Assembly (NCBI RefSeq): GCF_008831285.2
Contig: NC_045141.1
Coordinates: 14,368,106-14,432,105 of the forward strand
DNA: 64,000 nucleotides
From: Nymphaea colorata
Lineage: Eukaryota; Streptophyta; Magnoliopsida; Nymphaeales; Nymphaeaceae
Direction of reading: 5' to 3'
Positions 46,965 to 61,900 of the stretch are shown in pieces. Positions within the stretch are counted from its first letter, which is position 1, and each line of letters starts with the position of its first letter. Both the position numbers and the translations under genes were made by a program. A model generated the notes under the pieces. The model ran no database searches. It worked only from the letters and a program-made list of their open reading frames with translations, and had not been told where the DNA came from.

Positions 46965-49900
46965 ATGAGAAACAGCATCTTGGGAACGATATTGTTGATA
47001 CTTTTTTATCTCTGGAATCATGCGTACACTACCAAGGCAGGGATAACTAGTGGTTTCACCCGTTCTGAATGGCCATCAACTGATATCCCACTTGACAACG
47101 AGGTTTTTGCTATTCCAAAAGGATATAATGCACCCCAGCAGGTTATTCTTGTCTACTTAACTCTATAATTTATGGAATTTTTTGCTTTAAAATTCTCTAG
47201 ATTATACAGATTGACCTTTGCTTTTTAGAAAATAAGAGTGGTAGATCTGTTAATCACCACGTTATCTGGCTCTACTAATCTTTTGTTTGTTGGTTTGGAC
47301 ATTGCAATATCTGAGGATTTCAGCTTTAAAACTGAAAAAGCCCTATAGGTGATCAATCTGTTGTATCAGACGCTTGAATGCTACTCTATATATTTGCTTT
47401 TGCAGGTCCTAAGATGAAGACCAGGTTATTCTTTAATTCACTAGGCTTTCACTCTTTTTTTTTTTCCATGATGAACTTAACTGGTTGTGAGTGTGATGCT
47501 TTGCTTCCAAAGTCATCACAAGAAACAAGTTTACACTTAGGGCTAAGGATGATGTATTGCAGGTGCATATTACTCAAGGTGATTATGATGGAAGGGCTGT
47601 CATTATTTCGTGGGTAACTCCCAATGAACCTGGTTCTAGTAAAGTTTTCTATGGGAAATCTGAGCACGAGTACAATCATCATGCTGAGGGAACATTTACA
47701 AACTACACCTTCTACAATTACAAATCTGGGTATATCCACCACTGCACGGTTAATGATCTTGAGGTTAGCATTTAGTGGCATGCCTTTTCTTCCACTATCA
47801 GCTTTTGCGGCATAATACCATCATTTGTTTAGAACAGTTTGCAGAATACATTACTTTAATACATGTTCAGCAATTGGGCTTCAATTTACTGTCCTTGTAA
47901 TAAAAGAATCTTTTGAACAATGAGATTCTGTTTGCTCCCCCACCCAAAAAAAAAAAAAGGGACACATCAAGATAGTTAAGCAGTTATGGTCAGTCTATCT
48001 TAACTGTCAGATGCCATGATCATTCCAGAAAAATGGCTGGGAGTACAATTCTTGTGCATGATGATGAATGGCTTCTAAAGTTGTTGAAGAAAGAATGGTT
48101 AAGCTGCACTCCCTGTTTGGTCTGCCCATTCTTAACAATTTGTGCTTTACTATGTTAATGTGGTAGGTTTACCTCCATAATGGGGTTTAATTTCCTCCTT
48201 GTGGATAATAATCTGATGATAGCCAGCTATGCTTTTGTTAGCAACTTTGTTTTTTTTCTTTTTGTTCATCCATTTGCTGATAAAAAATCTTGAAATCTCT
48301 CTAGGATGATAGTTTTATGTTATGAGTTGATATTTCAGTATGATACCAAGTACTACTACAAGATTGGTGAAGACGAATCTGCTCGCGAGTTTTGGTTCCA
48401 CACACCACACAAGATTGATCCAAATGCTTCTTATACCTTTGGTATTATTGGTGAGTTATTGTGAATAGTATTTTAATGGAAACTTTATTGGAGAAAGCAT
48501 GCCCTTTTCTTTCTTTTTTATAAAAGCTTGTGCTGAAAAAGAAGCTAAAAGTGAATATTGTTTATGTGCCCTTTTCTACCTGTTAAATCAGCTTTCCGGT
48601 AACATAATCGCATGTATGTATTGTTTTTAGTTTATGATATTTATGCCGTGATGTTCATAATGAGCCTGCAAATTTATTGTTATTCTATGATGTTTATTGC
48701 TTAACCATTATACTCCTGCCAAACAAATTTGTCGTTATTGTTTAAAATAACTTGTGTCTCTAGCTACATAGGGTATCCTTCTCTTTTAGAAGCAATAGAT
48801 CTGTTGATTTTTTTGAATAAGTGAAAACAGAAAGAACTTATTAGCCTGTGATAATTTCTGCTAATATATGCTAGTTATGATCTTATTGTCATTTGAATCT
48901 GCATATGTTCGAATAGGTTAGCTTCCTTTTCATGTTGGCCTGTTTCCTTCTTGCAGACTCCTACATGTACTTGTATAAGCCTATCTATATTTAAACATAT
49001 GAAATGAATTTCCTAAGAATCAAATTTTGGATCTTATTTGTTGACATAAAAAGTATTATTTTTAAGAAGCATCATGCTTGTGTGCATTGTGCGGCATTGA
49101 TTTCTTTAGCAATTCAAGGTCATGCTTCTGTCAAAGTATATGGGTCATACTACATGTACTAGTTAAAGGTCACTGTTATCCATTTTTATTCACTTATTCT
49201 GCACATCCTTTAGTTATATCCCAGCCATAGTCCCTTTATGTGCAGTTTAGACTTTTACTATCCTGTCTAGTTCTTAAGTTAGGTTTGCACACCATTTATT
49301 GTATCTTTTCTTGTTCTGAGCAGTGTGGTGTCATGAGCTGCAACTCTTGTACCGTAATGCAGAATGAAATAAGAGCAGTTTTCCTCATCGTCTATGTTTG
49401 ATTTTGTAGTATTTGAACAGCTTCTATGTTAGAATCACGTGATTCACAACTCATTTTCTACTAAATAATTCCTGTAGAATATGGTATTTGATTGCAAAAG
49501 GTAGAAAAAAGGGGAAGAAAACAGATTTTTACTCATTCATTTTTGGACCTTCATGTGCACATATACGTGTACATGTTTGTGGTGGAAAACCTAGTGCTGA
49601 GCAGGACACTTGGTGGTTGTGGTAGAAACTCATTAGTCCATGCCCCTTTTGGCGAGGTCCCATTTTGATCCTGGCAAAATTGGCCCATTGGGTCCCTTTT
49701 AGATAGCTCATAATCTTCCTGGTAGGATCTCTATTAATGTGCACTTGTCCTTGTTTTATTCTTTCACTGATGGTTTCTCCATCATGTTGTGATGAGCGAG
49801 ATCCGAGATTAACATGTTTCCAATGAATTTGAAAGAAACTTTTCTTGTTGATTATATATTATAATCTTCTCATCTGGAGGTACTGTTAGTGACTCTACCT

Positions 49901-52900
49901 TGAAAGATGACTCTTAATTGACCTCTGGTTTTCTGCAGTAAACCTTTTTTGGTGCTTTGACAGCTATTTAGTTTTGACCACTGGTTACTTGGTTCTTGCT
50001 AACATTTTTGTGCTTTTACTTCTTTTAGTGTTGAACACTTGTCATCTGGTTCTTGGGGTAATTCAGGCAACTTCCATATCTTCTTGCAGTATATGGTGCC
50101 AAAAAATGGCCTTTTGACTGAAAATGTTGGCTTTGATGTCTTTAAATCAGATGATGGACACAAAATGAATCATGCATCTCATGTTTTCTAATAGCTTTAT
50201 TTTATATCTAAAACAGGTAGATCTTGTTGTGAAGTAATCATCCCAGTCTGCAAATTATTCAATATGTGATTCACCTGTGGTGCTGTGAGAAACAGTTAAT
50301 CTGATGGTACATATAATCAATGAAATACGTCAAGGAAGGGTAACTAACTTGGGCGAAATCCCATAATCCACAAGCTATTGGACATAACTTGAACCTATCT
50401 TCCTTTCTCCTTTTGAATAAATTATGATCTTATACATAATCTCATATTGTTCGCCTCCTTTTCTTGTAATATGCATCATTGCTTCTCATTTTTACTTAGT
50501 GTTGTATTGGGAACATTTGATCTAGTCCAAAACTGACTTAGGTGTTCAGTTTGGCGGTCCTAACCTGCCTCATAGTTGGTTTTGTTTTTTTTTTTAGATG
50601 TTGTAAACCAGGTGTTACGATCCATGTATGGATCAGAATATGATGCATCGAGTACCAGTATCTGTTTTATTTGAGTTCATTAGGATTAAACTAAGCCAAT
50701 ATGGATCTGCTTCAGTAAGAGTCGGTCTAGTCCGGACCCGTCGTTGCTTTGTACTTAGGCTTTAGTTTTGCCCTAATTAAGCATGATTTGAAGTTGCTTT
50801 TCCTTTCTCCCGTTCCCTCTTCTCTACTTTTCCCTCCCTCGCACCTCTTGTTAGCCGGCGGCTAACAATGGTATCAGAGCCCAATATGGCGGTGTCGCCG
50901 CCGCTGTCGACGTCCGATGATCAAGACGCACCATCTTTCAATAACGCCACCTTGGCCGCGGTAGAAGCGCACCGTGCCTGGACGGAGGAGACGATCATCG
51001 AGGTTAATCGGCGTCTGCAAAACATGGAACACTCCCAGGTCGAGGCCGAAAATCGCCTGCATGCTGCGATCGCGGCAGGCTTTTGGGATTTGCTTCAACA
51101 GCCTGCCATGCGTCCCTCAATTCCGGCGTCTGTCGCCCTAGGCAGTCCTCCGCTGGGAGATCATCCGACCAGCAACCGCTCGCCGTCGCATGCGGCCCCT
51201 GGTCTGTTCCTTTCGCCCAGCGCCGTCGACGTTGTTCAGGAACCGCCGGCTCCAGCGCTCAGCGCAGTGCCTTTCTTTCCGTCGCCACCTAGCGGATCCG
51301 GCATTGCCTTTGGCTCCTTCGACGCGCCCCTACCCACCAGTAGTGCTCTGCCCACCGCTACACCACTCTTCCACCCTGTCGGTATGATTGCAGGGGAAAA
51401 TCCCGGGCGGGGCATCACGAGATCTGAATTTCCTGTGGGATTTTTTCTGAATTCCGCTGGTCTTTACTCTTCTACCAGTACCAACGGGAGTACAAATTCG
51501 ATGCGCTTCAAAGCCGCTAAGAGTGACTTCCCTCGATTCAGTGGAGAAGACCTACATAGTTGGATATTCAAAGCAGAGCAATTCTTCGAGTGCCATGGGA
51601 TTTGGAAACAATGAAGGTGGCTCACGCTGCCATGAATTTCGACGGGGCAGCCATTCGTTGGTACCGCTGGCTAGTGGCGCAACACGGACACCCAGATTGG
51701 AGGTCCTTAATCACAGCCATGGCAGCGTGCTTTGGGCCTTCAGCTTCGCAGCTGGCCACAGACGCCTTGATTGGTGCCTTTGTTGGGGTACTCTAGGAGG
51801 AGATCCGTATTGAAGTGCAGGGCATGCGACCCATCAACTTGCATGATTGTTGTTGCGACAACTCATATGGTGGAAGAGAAGCATCATCGATATCAGGGCC
51901 TCGGGCGGGGGCTGACCGTGGCTCGTCCTCAAGGGGCAGCCGCCATGAGCACGGAAGCGCCACCAGCCAGGGCCAACATGGGCAAACCAGCGAGCCGCCC
52001 TATTATTCGCCGCCTTACTCCAAAACAGATACGCTAAAAACGGCGTCAAAATATTTGCTTCCACTGTGACCAACCATGGACGCCAGGCCACGCCTGTAGG
52101 CGACTCCACATGTACCTAGTAGAGGAAGAAGGTGATGACACCCCTGAGGAGACACTCGGCGAGCAGGAGCAAGGCGACGAGGAGCTCGCTCAATCGCCCG
52201 AAATATCTCTCCATGCTCTATCGGGACACGAAGTACCACAGGCACAGTTGATGCGCGTCAAGGGTCGGCTCCGAGGTCGAAAGGTCAGTGTACTAGTGGA
52301 TACCGGGTACACGCATAACTTCATTTGTGAGAAATCGGCTAGAGGCCTGGGGTGTACAACAGACCACCAACTGGCGTTTGATGTGGTCGTGGGAGATAGG
52401 AGTACACTAAAATGTAAAGGGCGGTGCACTTACGAGAAGCTGGAAATCCAGGGCCATGGGTTTTCAGTGCAGTTGTATACACTAGCCATGGCCGAGGTAG
52501 ACCTAGTCCTAGGCATCCACTGGTTGAAAGGGCTAGGTGAGGTTGTATGAGACTTCGTTAACATGAAAATGCACTTTACACAACCATATGGGAGGCGCCT
52601 AACCCTGTCGGCTACTCCAAGACAACCAGTCCATGAGACAGCCACATCCAAGATCCTACATGGGGCAGCTGCTTCGTACATGCTATTCATGACCAGAACC
52701 GTGACAGAAGAGAGGCCGACCCCCACCCTCACAGGTGCACGACTGCCTGCCCTGCTAGAGGAATTTTTAGATGTGTTCGATGTTCCACATGGATTACCTC
52801 CTCCACACGCCTATGACCACCACATAGAGCTTCAATCGGGGTCAGAAGTAGTGAAGAGGAGACCATACAGGTATAACCTGACTCAACGTGATGCCCTAAC

Positions 52901-55900
52901 TCGACTGGTGCAGGAAATGTTAGAGCAGGGAATTATTCAGCCCAGTCGCAGCCCTTTTGCATCTCCCTCCCTCCTTGTTTGCAAGAAGGATGGCAACTGG
53001 TGGTTTTGTGTAGACTACTGCGCCTCAAATGCTATAATGGTGAAGGATCGCTACCCAATCCCTATCGTGGAAGACCTCCTTCATGCACTCAAGGGTGCAA
53101 CCCTGTTTTCCAAATTGGATCTTCACGCTGGATATCACCAGATAAGGATTGCGTCACAGGATGTTCCTAAAACAACATTTCTAACACCGGATGGGCATTA
53201 TGAGTTCCGCGTGATGTCGTTCGGCCTCACGAACGCCCCTGCGACGTTCCAATCTCTCATGAACGATATCTTCCGACCGCATCTGCACAGGTTCGTACTG
53301 GTCTTCTTTGATGACATCCTTGTCTTTAGTGCAGATGAGGAGGCACATTTAAATCACCTGCCGGTGGTGTTATCTACTCTGAGACAACACTCCCTCCATG
53401 CCAAGCTCTCCAAGTGTTCATTCGGAATGAGTCAAGTCACATACCTGGGCCATGTGATTGGCAAAGGGCAGCATGAAGATGGAAGAGGATAAAGAACGGG
53501 CAGTGCGCAATTGGGCCACTCCACAGTCGGTTAGGGAGCTACGTGGCTTCCTAGGGTTGGCTGGGTACTACCGTAAGTTCGTGCGAAACTTCGGAAGTAT
53601 TACAATGCCCCTGTGACACATCTCACAAAAAAGGATCAGTTTAAGTGGACAGACCAAGTCGAGGAAGCATTTGCCAAGCTCAAAGAGGCTATCACGTCGG
53701 TGCCAGTCCTACGCATGCCCGACTTCGCTATGCAGTTTGAAGTGGAGACAGACACATCCGACATAGGGGTGGGCGCAGTTTTGAGCCAAGACCGACACCC
53801 AGTAGTGTTTTTCAGTTGCGCCATGGGATCCACCTTCAGCAGCAAATCGGCCTACGAGCGCGAACTCATTGCTATGGTACTGGCAGTTCTCAGATGGCGA
53901 CATTATTTGTTGGGCAAGAAATTTGTTGTCCTTACGGACCACCACAGTTTGCGTTATTGTCTACAACAGAAAACATTGATACCCACAGTGCAGCGTTGGG
54001 TAATGAAACTGCTCAGCTTTGATTTTGAGATTCAACATCGCAGCGGGAAAGAAAATCCGGCAACCGATGGACTATCTCAACAGGTGCAGGAAGGGGAAGG
54101 GATTCTGGACCTTGTCGGCCATTTAGTGTGATATTTGGGCAGACATCCAGCAAGCTCACCAGTCAGCAGCATCGATGCAAAGGATACGAGCCGAATTAAT
54201 ACGGGATCCTACGAGACGATATGGTTATGAGTGGCGCCCTCCTTATCTCTACTTCCGCAGTCGGGTATTTATTCCGCCCGAGACAGCCATGCTAGGTATT
54301 TTGATCTCACATTTTCACGACTCGAAGAGCGCATGTCATGAAGGAGTAGAAGGGACATACAGGCGCTTAAGGGTCAGATTTTTTTGGCTGGAGATGAAGC
54401 GCCCGGTGTGGGATCATTTGCGGCAATGTGAAGTATGTCAACGCAATAAGTATGAGACCACACGACCCGTTGGGTTCTTACAGCCACTTCCTGTTCCAGA
54501 GCAAATTTGGAAAGACATATCCATGAACTTCATCGAGGGATTACCCCGCTCTCATGGTAAATCTGTCATATTGGTGGTGGTAGACAGACTTTCGAAATAT
54601 GCACACTTCATAGCTCTTGCACACCCCTTTTCAACCAAAACAGTAGCTCAGATTTTTCAAGAGCAAGTAGGGCGACACGGTATGCCACGTTCCATTGTAA
54701 GTGACCGTGACTCGGTATTACTTAGTGCTTTTTGGTAGGAGTATTTCAAACTACAGGGGACAGCTTAAGATGAGTACCGTGTATCATCCACAAACAGATG
54801 GACAGACGGAGGTAGTAAACCGAAGCCTTGAGACTTATTTGAGGTGTTTCGCTAGAGTGCGCCGCAAAACCTGGGTCAACTATTTATCATGGGTGGAGTT
54901 TGCTTATAATACAAGTTGGCATACATCCACGAACACCACCCCCTTTTGAGGTTGTTTATGGGCGACCTCCTCCCACTATTCGCAGATATCAGTTGGGAAC
55001 AACACAGGATGAGTTTGTAGATACACAGCTGAGGTGCCGCGATGTGATTCTTAAAGATCTAGAGGAACACCTGGTAGCAGCACAGAATCGCATGGTGATA
55101 CAATATAGCTATCGTCATCAAGCACTTCGATTCCAAGAAGAGGAATGGGTTTTCATAAGGTGGCCTCCCCAACGGCTGCTAGGGATGCGCGGGGCAGGTC
55201 AAAGTAAGTTGCTTTCGAGGTATGTTGGTCCTTATAAAATTTTAAAAAGGATCGGCACTCTTGCCTATGAACTGCAGCTACCATCGGGCAACACCATACA
55301 TCCAGTCTTTCATGTATCCAAACTAAAAGCATGCCTCAAGCCACCGACAGAAGGAGAAGTAACAGCAGTACCCGCCTTAGTGAACCCCACCGGCATACAA
55401 CCCCTACGTCGAGTAGGAGTGCGACGACTCAAAGTGGACGGAAAGTGGAAATTACAGTGGCTGATTCAATGGCTCACCGAGGAGGAGCTACCAGCTTCAT
55501 GGGAAGATTCAGATGACATACAAAGGCGATTTCCATCCTTCACACCTTGAGGACAAGGTGTTCTTGGAAGGGGGGAGTATTTGTTACGATCCATGTATGG
55601 ATCAGAATATGATGGATTGAGTACCAGTACCTGTTTTATTTCAGTTCATTAGGATTAGACTAAGCCAATATGGATCTGCTTCAGTAAGAGTTGGTCCAGT
55701 CCAGACCCGTCGTTGCTTTGTACTTAAGCTTTAGTTTTGCCCTAATTAAGCATGATTTGAAGTTGCTTTTCCTCTCTCCCGTTCCCTCTTCTCTTTTTTT
55801 CCCTCCCTTGCACGTCTTGTTAGCCAGCGACTAACACCAGGACAACTGGTAGAATGGTGAACAAACTTAGCTTCAGAATTAGTACAGGCCTAGGTAGTGG

Positions 55901-58900
55901 CCCTCCAAAAAGGTCTACCTGGGCCAAAGACAGCATAAGAAAGGAAAAAGGATGAAGAAGAAGATGAAGATGAAGAGAAAGGAGGAAAAGGAAAACAAGA
56001 AGGGAAAAAGGCAGAAGAAGAAAAGTGAAAGAGAGTAAAAGTATAAGAAAAAGAAAATGGAAGAAAAAAATTTATAACATTTTTTGACTTTATGTGCTTA
56101 GGTGGTCTAGCCTAATCGAAAAGGTGGAAAACCTAGGGTCTAGGGGCACCTAAGCACTTTTTTGGCTAATAAGCTAACAAGTATATATACGTCTAAAGAT
56201 TTATGAAAATCGTCAACATAAGACTTTCTTAAGTTCTATCATATATATAGGGCTGTTACAGTTTACACCCTTAAAGGCACAGGGTTTATGCACATATGGG
56301 ACTTCAGGTTTGAGTACTGAACTTGGTTTTGATACTAAGTGTAGTGACTTGGTTCAAAGTTGATTTAAGTGTCTGGTTCATATCTCAAACTGTGTTGTAT
56401 TTGACTTTGGTTCATACCTAAAAGGCCACTAAGCAGGCCAACTAGTGGTATATCAAACAAGTATACAGACCCCTGAAGATTTCTAAAACTCTTTGATACA
56501 GAACTAGTCTGAAAATATTCTATAGAGTACTATTCTCTATTCTATCATATACAGGTTATTACAATTTACTCCCTTTAAGGCTCATGTGTTCATGCGTGTA
56601 GGACCTTAGGTCTGAGTGTGGGATTTGACTCTGATACCAATTGTAACAACTTTATCTGAAACTAACATAGCTGCTTGGTCTAGCAGATCCTAACCTGCCC
56701 CATAGCTAACTTTCTTCTATACCAGAAAAGGCTATGAATTAGGCCGTTGGTAATTGGGGACCACAATTTATAGATGCCTCATCTTTTCTCTAGATGTTCA
56801 ATATATGATTTGAATCAGCCATCTCCACCTGTTGGGACGTCACAATCCAGCTCCTGCTTGATGCACATGCACCCTGCATGTGGGGTCCTAGGTCCAAGTG
56901 TTGAACTTCACTCTAATGTTAATTGTAGTAACCCAATGTGAAACTGGTCTTAGTGCCTGGTTTAATTAATCCCAACCTACCTCAGTTGACTTGAGTTCAC
57001 ATCCCAAAAGGCTACCAACCAAGAAAGCTGGTCGTATGGCAAATAGGTTTGGGAACCCCTGATCAAAGCATCCAAGAGTGTAAGCATTTTTTTCCTCTTC
57101 ATGATATGTGCATAAGATTTTTTTTGTCAAAATCCCGGTGAATCAGCAGACTAGTTTGATTGGTCAGTGAGTTGACTATTGACTGACAGCAAGTAGGTGG
57201 TCAAACTAGTCAAATAAGTCAGCCTACTGTTTGGTCAACTAACTAACCCTCACTATAAACATATATGTGCATTCATTATGTAGGTATAGGTATGCTTCTG
57301 TTTTTGTTTCTATATAAACATATGCATTTATTTATTTGTAGTCAATTGACTCGGACCAAGTCGGACCAACAAGTCATGACTAGTCCCAATTAATCTTTTT
57401 AAGGTCTTGATTGACCTATGCCCGACTTACATTTTGGCAACTCAAGTGACAATCCTTCAGCATTTTAAAACTACACTAGGTGTTGACAAGAAACTGACGT
57501 GTATCAGTTCCTCTACCATTGCAAGGCTGATAGTTCTTCCAATACTAAAAAATTCTGAGAAACCATTTCCTTAAAATTACTAAATGTTAAAAGTTTATCA
57601 AAAGCAATCTTCAAGAACCTAAAATCCCAAGTAATAAAACACTTACAAAACAGTCACATAAACCAGCCAGGTCACCCATAAATGGAGCTGTTGGATTGAG
57701 CTTGGACAACAATGTTTTTTATTACAACCTTATAAAGTCCAGAAATGTTAATTGAGTCCTTTCTTTAACAATTATAATGACAAACAGGTTTAGTACATGA
57801 ATTCCTAATACATTTGATTCACAGTTTCATTCTCCTGTTTTGCATGCAGCTTCCTTTTTTACTCAATTGTAATTGTTCAAGGAATAAATTTTGTTGCATG
57901 AATTACACTAATCTTACTATTTTGCAGGTGACTTGGGCCAAACATTTAATTCTCTCTCCACACTAGAGCATTACATGCAGAGCGGTGGGCAGACAGTTTT
58001 ATTTGTTGGAGATCTTTCATATGCTGACAATTATAAATATGACAATGGTATCCGCTGGGACTCATGGGGGCGTTTTATTGAGCGGAGTGTTGCTTATCAG
58101 CCATGGATATGGACAGTTGGGAACCACGAAATTGAGTACAAGCCTGATCTGGTAAGAAGAATGCAGAATTGCTAATGCTTATATCATGATTAGAAGAAGT
58201 GGTCTTGCACAAACATTCCCTCTCAATGCATGCTACTATCTTCCATATCACATCAAGGCCTTTAAATTTTCCTTTCTTTTTTCTTTTGCATCAAGTAAAT
58301 TCTATGGTTTTCCCCAACAGTTCAACCATGTTGCATTGTGGGGAGACCAATAATGTTACAGTTGGGTTTAAATTGACTATATCTGTCCAGTCATTTTGCA
58401 TAAAGTGCACTTGATTGAATTCCTCAAATAAGGACACAACCTTATAAGCATTAAAAAATCGTGACAAGCTGTGCTATTGTAAAGCAGGTAATTACCCCTT
58501 GCAAAAATGTCGGAGTTATTTTTTAAGTATTCATATACTTCTTGTTCAACAGTGACCTTTGCAATGTTGAAAGTGTTTGATGTAGTTTGTCGTCATTGCA
58601 GGGAGAAGTCACTCCTTTCAAACCTTACCAACATCGTTATCTTACACCTTACATGGCATCAAAGAGTAGTTCTTCTCTTTGGTATGCAGTGAGGCGTGCA
58701 TCTGCTCATATCATTGTGCTATCTAGCTATTCTCCCTTTGGTATGATAATCTTTTTTCTTGTTATCTCTGTCCTTCCCGGGGTTCTGCCAAGTATATTAA
58801 TCCAGTTTTATATCAGAGACCAGATCCATTTATTGTTGTTAGGTTCTGTTTACTCAATGTGTTGATCTTTAGTAAATCAGTTCTTGATTCAGATTTAGAT

Positions 58901-61900
58901 ACACTTGGGTTTTAGGACCAGAATTTGGTCCATTGATATTTGGATCTGGTGGAATGGGTTTAACTTTGTCCTTCTCATAACATGCTAAGATGGATTGGTC
59001 GAGTGCTTTCTTACCTAGGTGTGAATTGTATATTACCATTAGAACTTGGGTAGAATCTGATATTCTCTATATATTTTGAGATCTGGACTGAAGATGAGAA
59101 ACGCTATACCTCTATATCATGGTATGGCTCACAGCCCACTTGAACTCTTTACATGCTTGCATCAGCAACAGATGCAACATTATGGTAGTGTTTGGTTTAA
59201 TATATGAGAATCTATCTCCTTATAAGTGAGAGATTCCCATTAAAATGTTTATATGTTACCACTAATATTAATATACTCATTTAAATAGTGTACACATAAA
59301 TATATGCATGGTACCATGCTTTATATGTATATACTTATTTATATAATTGTTATGTTCTATCATATACATAAATTCAAAATTTGCACTATCTGATATGGAT
59401 GGCTGTCTGGCTCGTGGGCATTTTTCACAAATCCAACCTCATAGATGAGGTCGAATTGTACAAATCTATATGCCTGTAAAAAATCAACGAAATCCAATGT
59501 GTGGATGTGATCTTATGACTCCCTTTTTGGAGAATATAAAGATTTTATTTTGATTCCTTACGAAGAGTGATCCACACATCCATTTTAGATGTTTCTTTTG
59601 AGGCTGATAGACTTCAATATTTTGCATTCATCTGTATGTTGAATTTCAAAAAGCCAGTTGGAAAATGGTTGAACTGGCGGAATGCTGGTGGACTGCCGAT
59701 AAAAAATTTGAACATACATATATATAATAGTTACAGGCACACATATATATAACATATCCTATGTTGTCTTTTGTACTTGGTTCCTTTTTTTGTATTTTTT
59801 TGTTTCAGTTTTGGTCAATTCTTTGTAAGGAATTGCATGATTATGTCATATCCTCTTTAGCGTTTCTATATGGTTTTATTTCTTTATTTCTAATTACTTA
59901 TATGCTCATGGTATTCACAAAGTATTCCACTTGATTTTTTATTGTTGTCAAACAAAAAGAGGGTTTTTTGCTGAATATACGTGGTTAGTTATGGATTGAC
60001 TTTTTAATTAGCACTTCTCTTGTCTTTTGCTATTGCTACTTAATTGGCATACATGAAGCAGTATAACATTATTATAAATGCTTATTTTCCTTGTCTAATG
60101 ACTTGATTGTTCACCTAACTAAGGATATTCTTTTTGACAGTGAAGTACACACCTCAATGGCAATGGTTGAAAGGTGAACTGCAAAATGTGGATAGGGAAA
60201 TGACTCCCTGGCTTATTGTTCTCATGCATGCGCCTTTATACAACAGCAATGATGCACATTACATGGAGGGTGAAAGCATGCGCGTGGTTTTTGAGAAATG
60301 GTTTGTCAAGTACAAAGTTGACCTTGTATTTGCAGGTCACGTACATGCATATGAGAGATCGGTATGTGTCAAATCTTTCGTTAGTTTCTGAAATGAGGTC
60401 ATATGCCTTTTTTTTTATTATTTATGATTCATAGAAAGTGGCATCTCATTTCATCACGATGCTGATTAGCTTCTTTCTTTTCATGCTAATGTCTATTTCA
60501 TTCTGTGGGAAATCAATTTTATGGTACAAATGCTTATGACCTCCCCCTTTGTGCCTCACAGTAATGATTCATCTGGTTTCATGACGTTTACAACAACGAT
60601 GCTGTCCACAGATCATTTTCTTTTGTGGATTGTATTTTGCTTGATTGTCTTAGGCTTCTATCCATGGCTGTCTTAAGTATTATTTTTTTTTATTTAAGTT
60701 CTACAAAAGGTGGAACGGAATAAATCAGTCGAAGTGTAATGATAACACAGCTATAATCCTTGGTATGTTCTAGTTCAGTTCTCCACCTTAACAACAGAAA
60801 AAATGACTGATCAAATTCTATTGAGTCTGACTCATAGTGATCATTTATCAAAGAATGACTCTGGTTATCAAATGATTGAACAACCAGGATCACTATTCAT
60901 GATGATCATCAAAGTAGACTCTCCAGACTGCAGTAGTTGCAAATGCATAAGCCACAATACTCATAATCCTCTAAAATTGAGAAAATTTGAAAAAGAAAAA
61001 GAAATTTAGATAAACAATAGCAGCATTTTTTTCTCCTCAGTGAATTATGGCTTTGTGTATCTTTCACTAATATTGTAATATGGAGTTTATAGTTGACAAT
61101 CTACCTTTGTATTGATCTAGAATATATAATAATTATCAGCAGTATGATTATCTTAACATGCTCCTTCGTGCTCAAACAACATGTAATGATGCTGTTTCAA
61201 GCTACACCTGTTCTCGGTACCTTGGAACAACTGATGTCCTTGCTGCACCAAATTATTTGGAATAAGGATTTGTTTGACTCCTGCCTTGTTGAACAAAGTG
61301 ACCTACAGCAGAAACTCATAGTAGCTATTTGTACATTGTCACACCTGCTTTTGTGATTACACTGTAAATTTTTTTATTTCTAGAATACGAAATGAGGTTT
61401 TATAGTTTGTCCTAAATGCTTTTTGATGCATCACATGTATAAGTTTTTGATGGATGTACCTGAAGTGATTCCTTTTCCTGTCGAGCAAGTCCAGTGTTTT
61501 TTGCAGTGCTTGGTTTCTTTTTTAATGTGACAATTGCGTGTGGCACTTATTTAAATGGTTGTTCCATGTATATTGAAAGAATAAAAAATGTGACTTTTGC
61601 AGTATCGTATTTCCAATATAAACTACAATGTAACAAGTGGGCAACGTTATCCTGTACCAAATAAATCTGCTCCTGTATACATAACTGTTGGAGATGGAGG
61701 AAATCAGGAAGGGCTTGCTGGAAAGTAAGTTATGAATGAAACAGTATTCAGTATGATCTTCAGTCCATTTTCCTTTACATGTATGGTTTCTAATATTTCA
61801 ACTTCTGTAGAGATTTTAATTTTTGTGCCATGGTCCTATCTGTAGGTTTCTATACCCACAGCCAGACTATTCTGCTTTTAGGGAGGCCAGCTATGGCCAT

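Larger units (their letters stand above)
50613..55836 (+). mobile_element. Ty3/gypsy chromovirus, structurally complete, in the PAP intron
   Basis: The 5224 bp element has 255 bp LTRs with TG...CA ends and a 5 bp target duplication CCAGG (50608-50612, 55837-55841). A primer-binding site TGGTATCAGAGC follows the 5' LTR and a polypurine tract GGAAGGGGGGAG precedes the 3' LTR. The truncated PAP copy has the matching empty site near 8215 (CTAGGACAACTGG). The order gag, protease, RT, RNase H, integrase, chromodomain-like tail places it among plant chromoviruses. The two LTRs differ at about 16 positions by eye (roughly 6%), so the insertion is not recent. The element sits in the sense orientation of the host gene. 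Confidence 0.95.
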
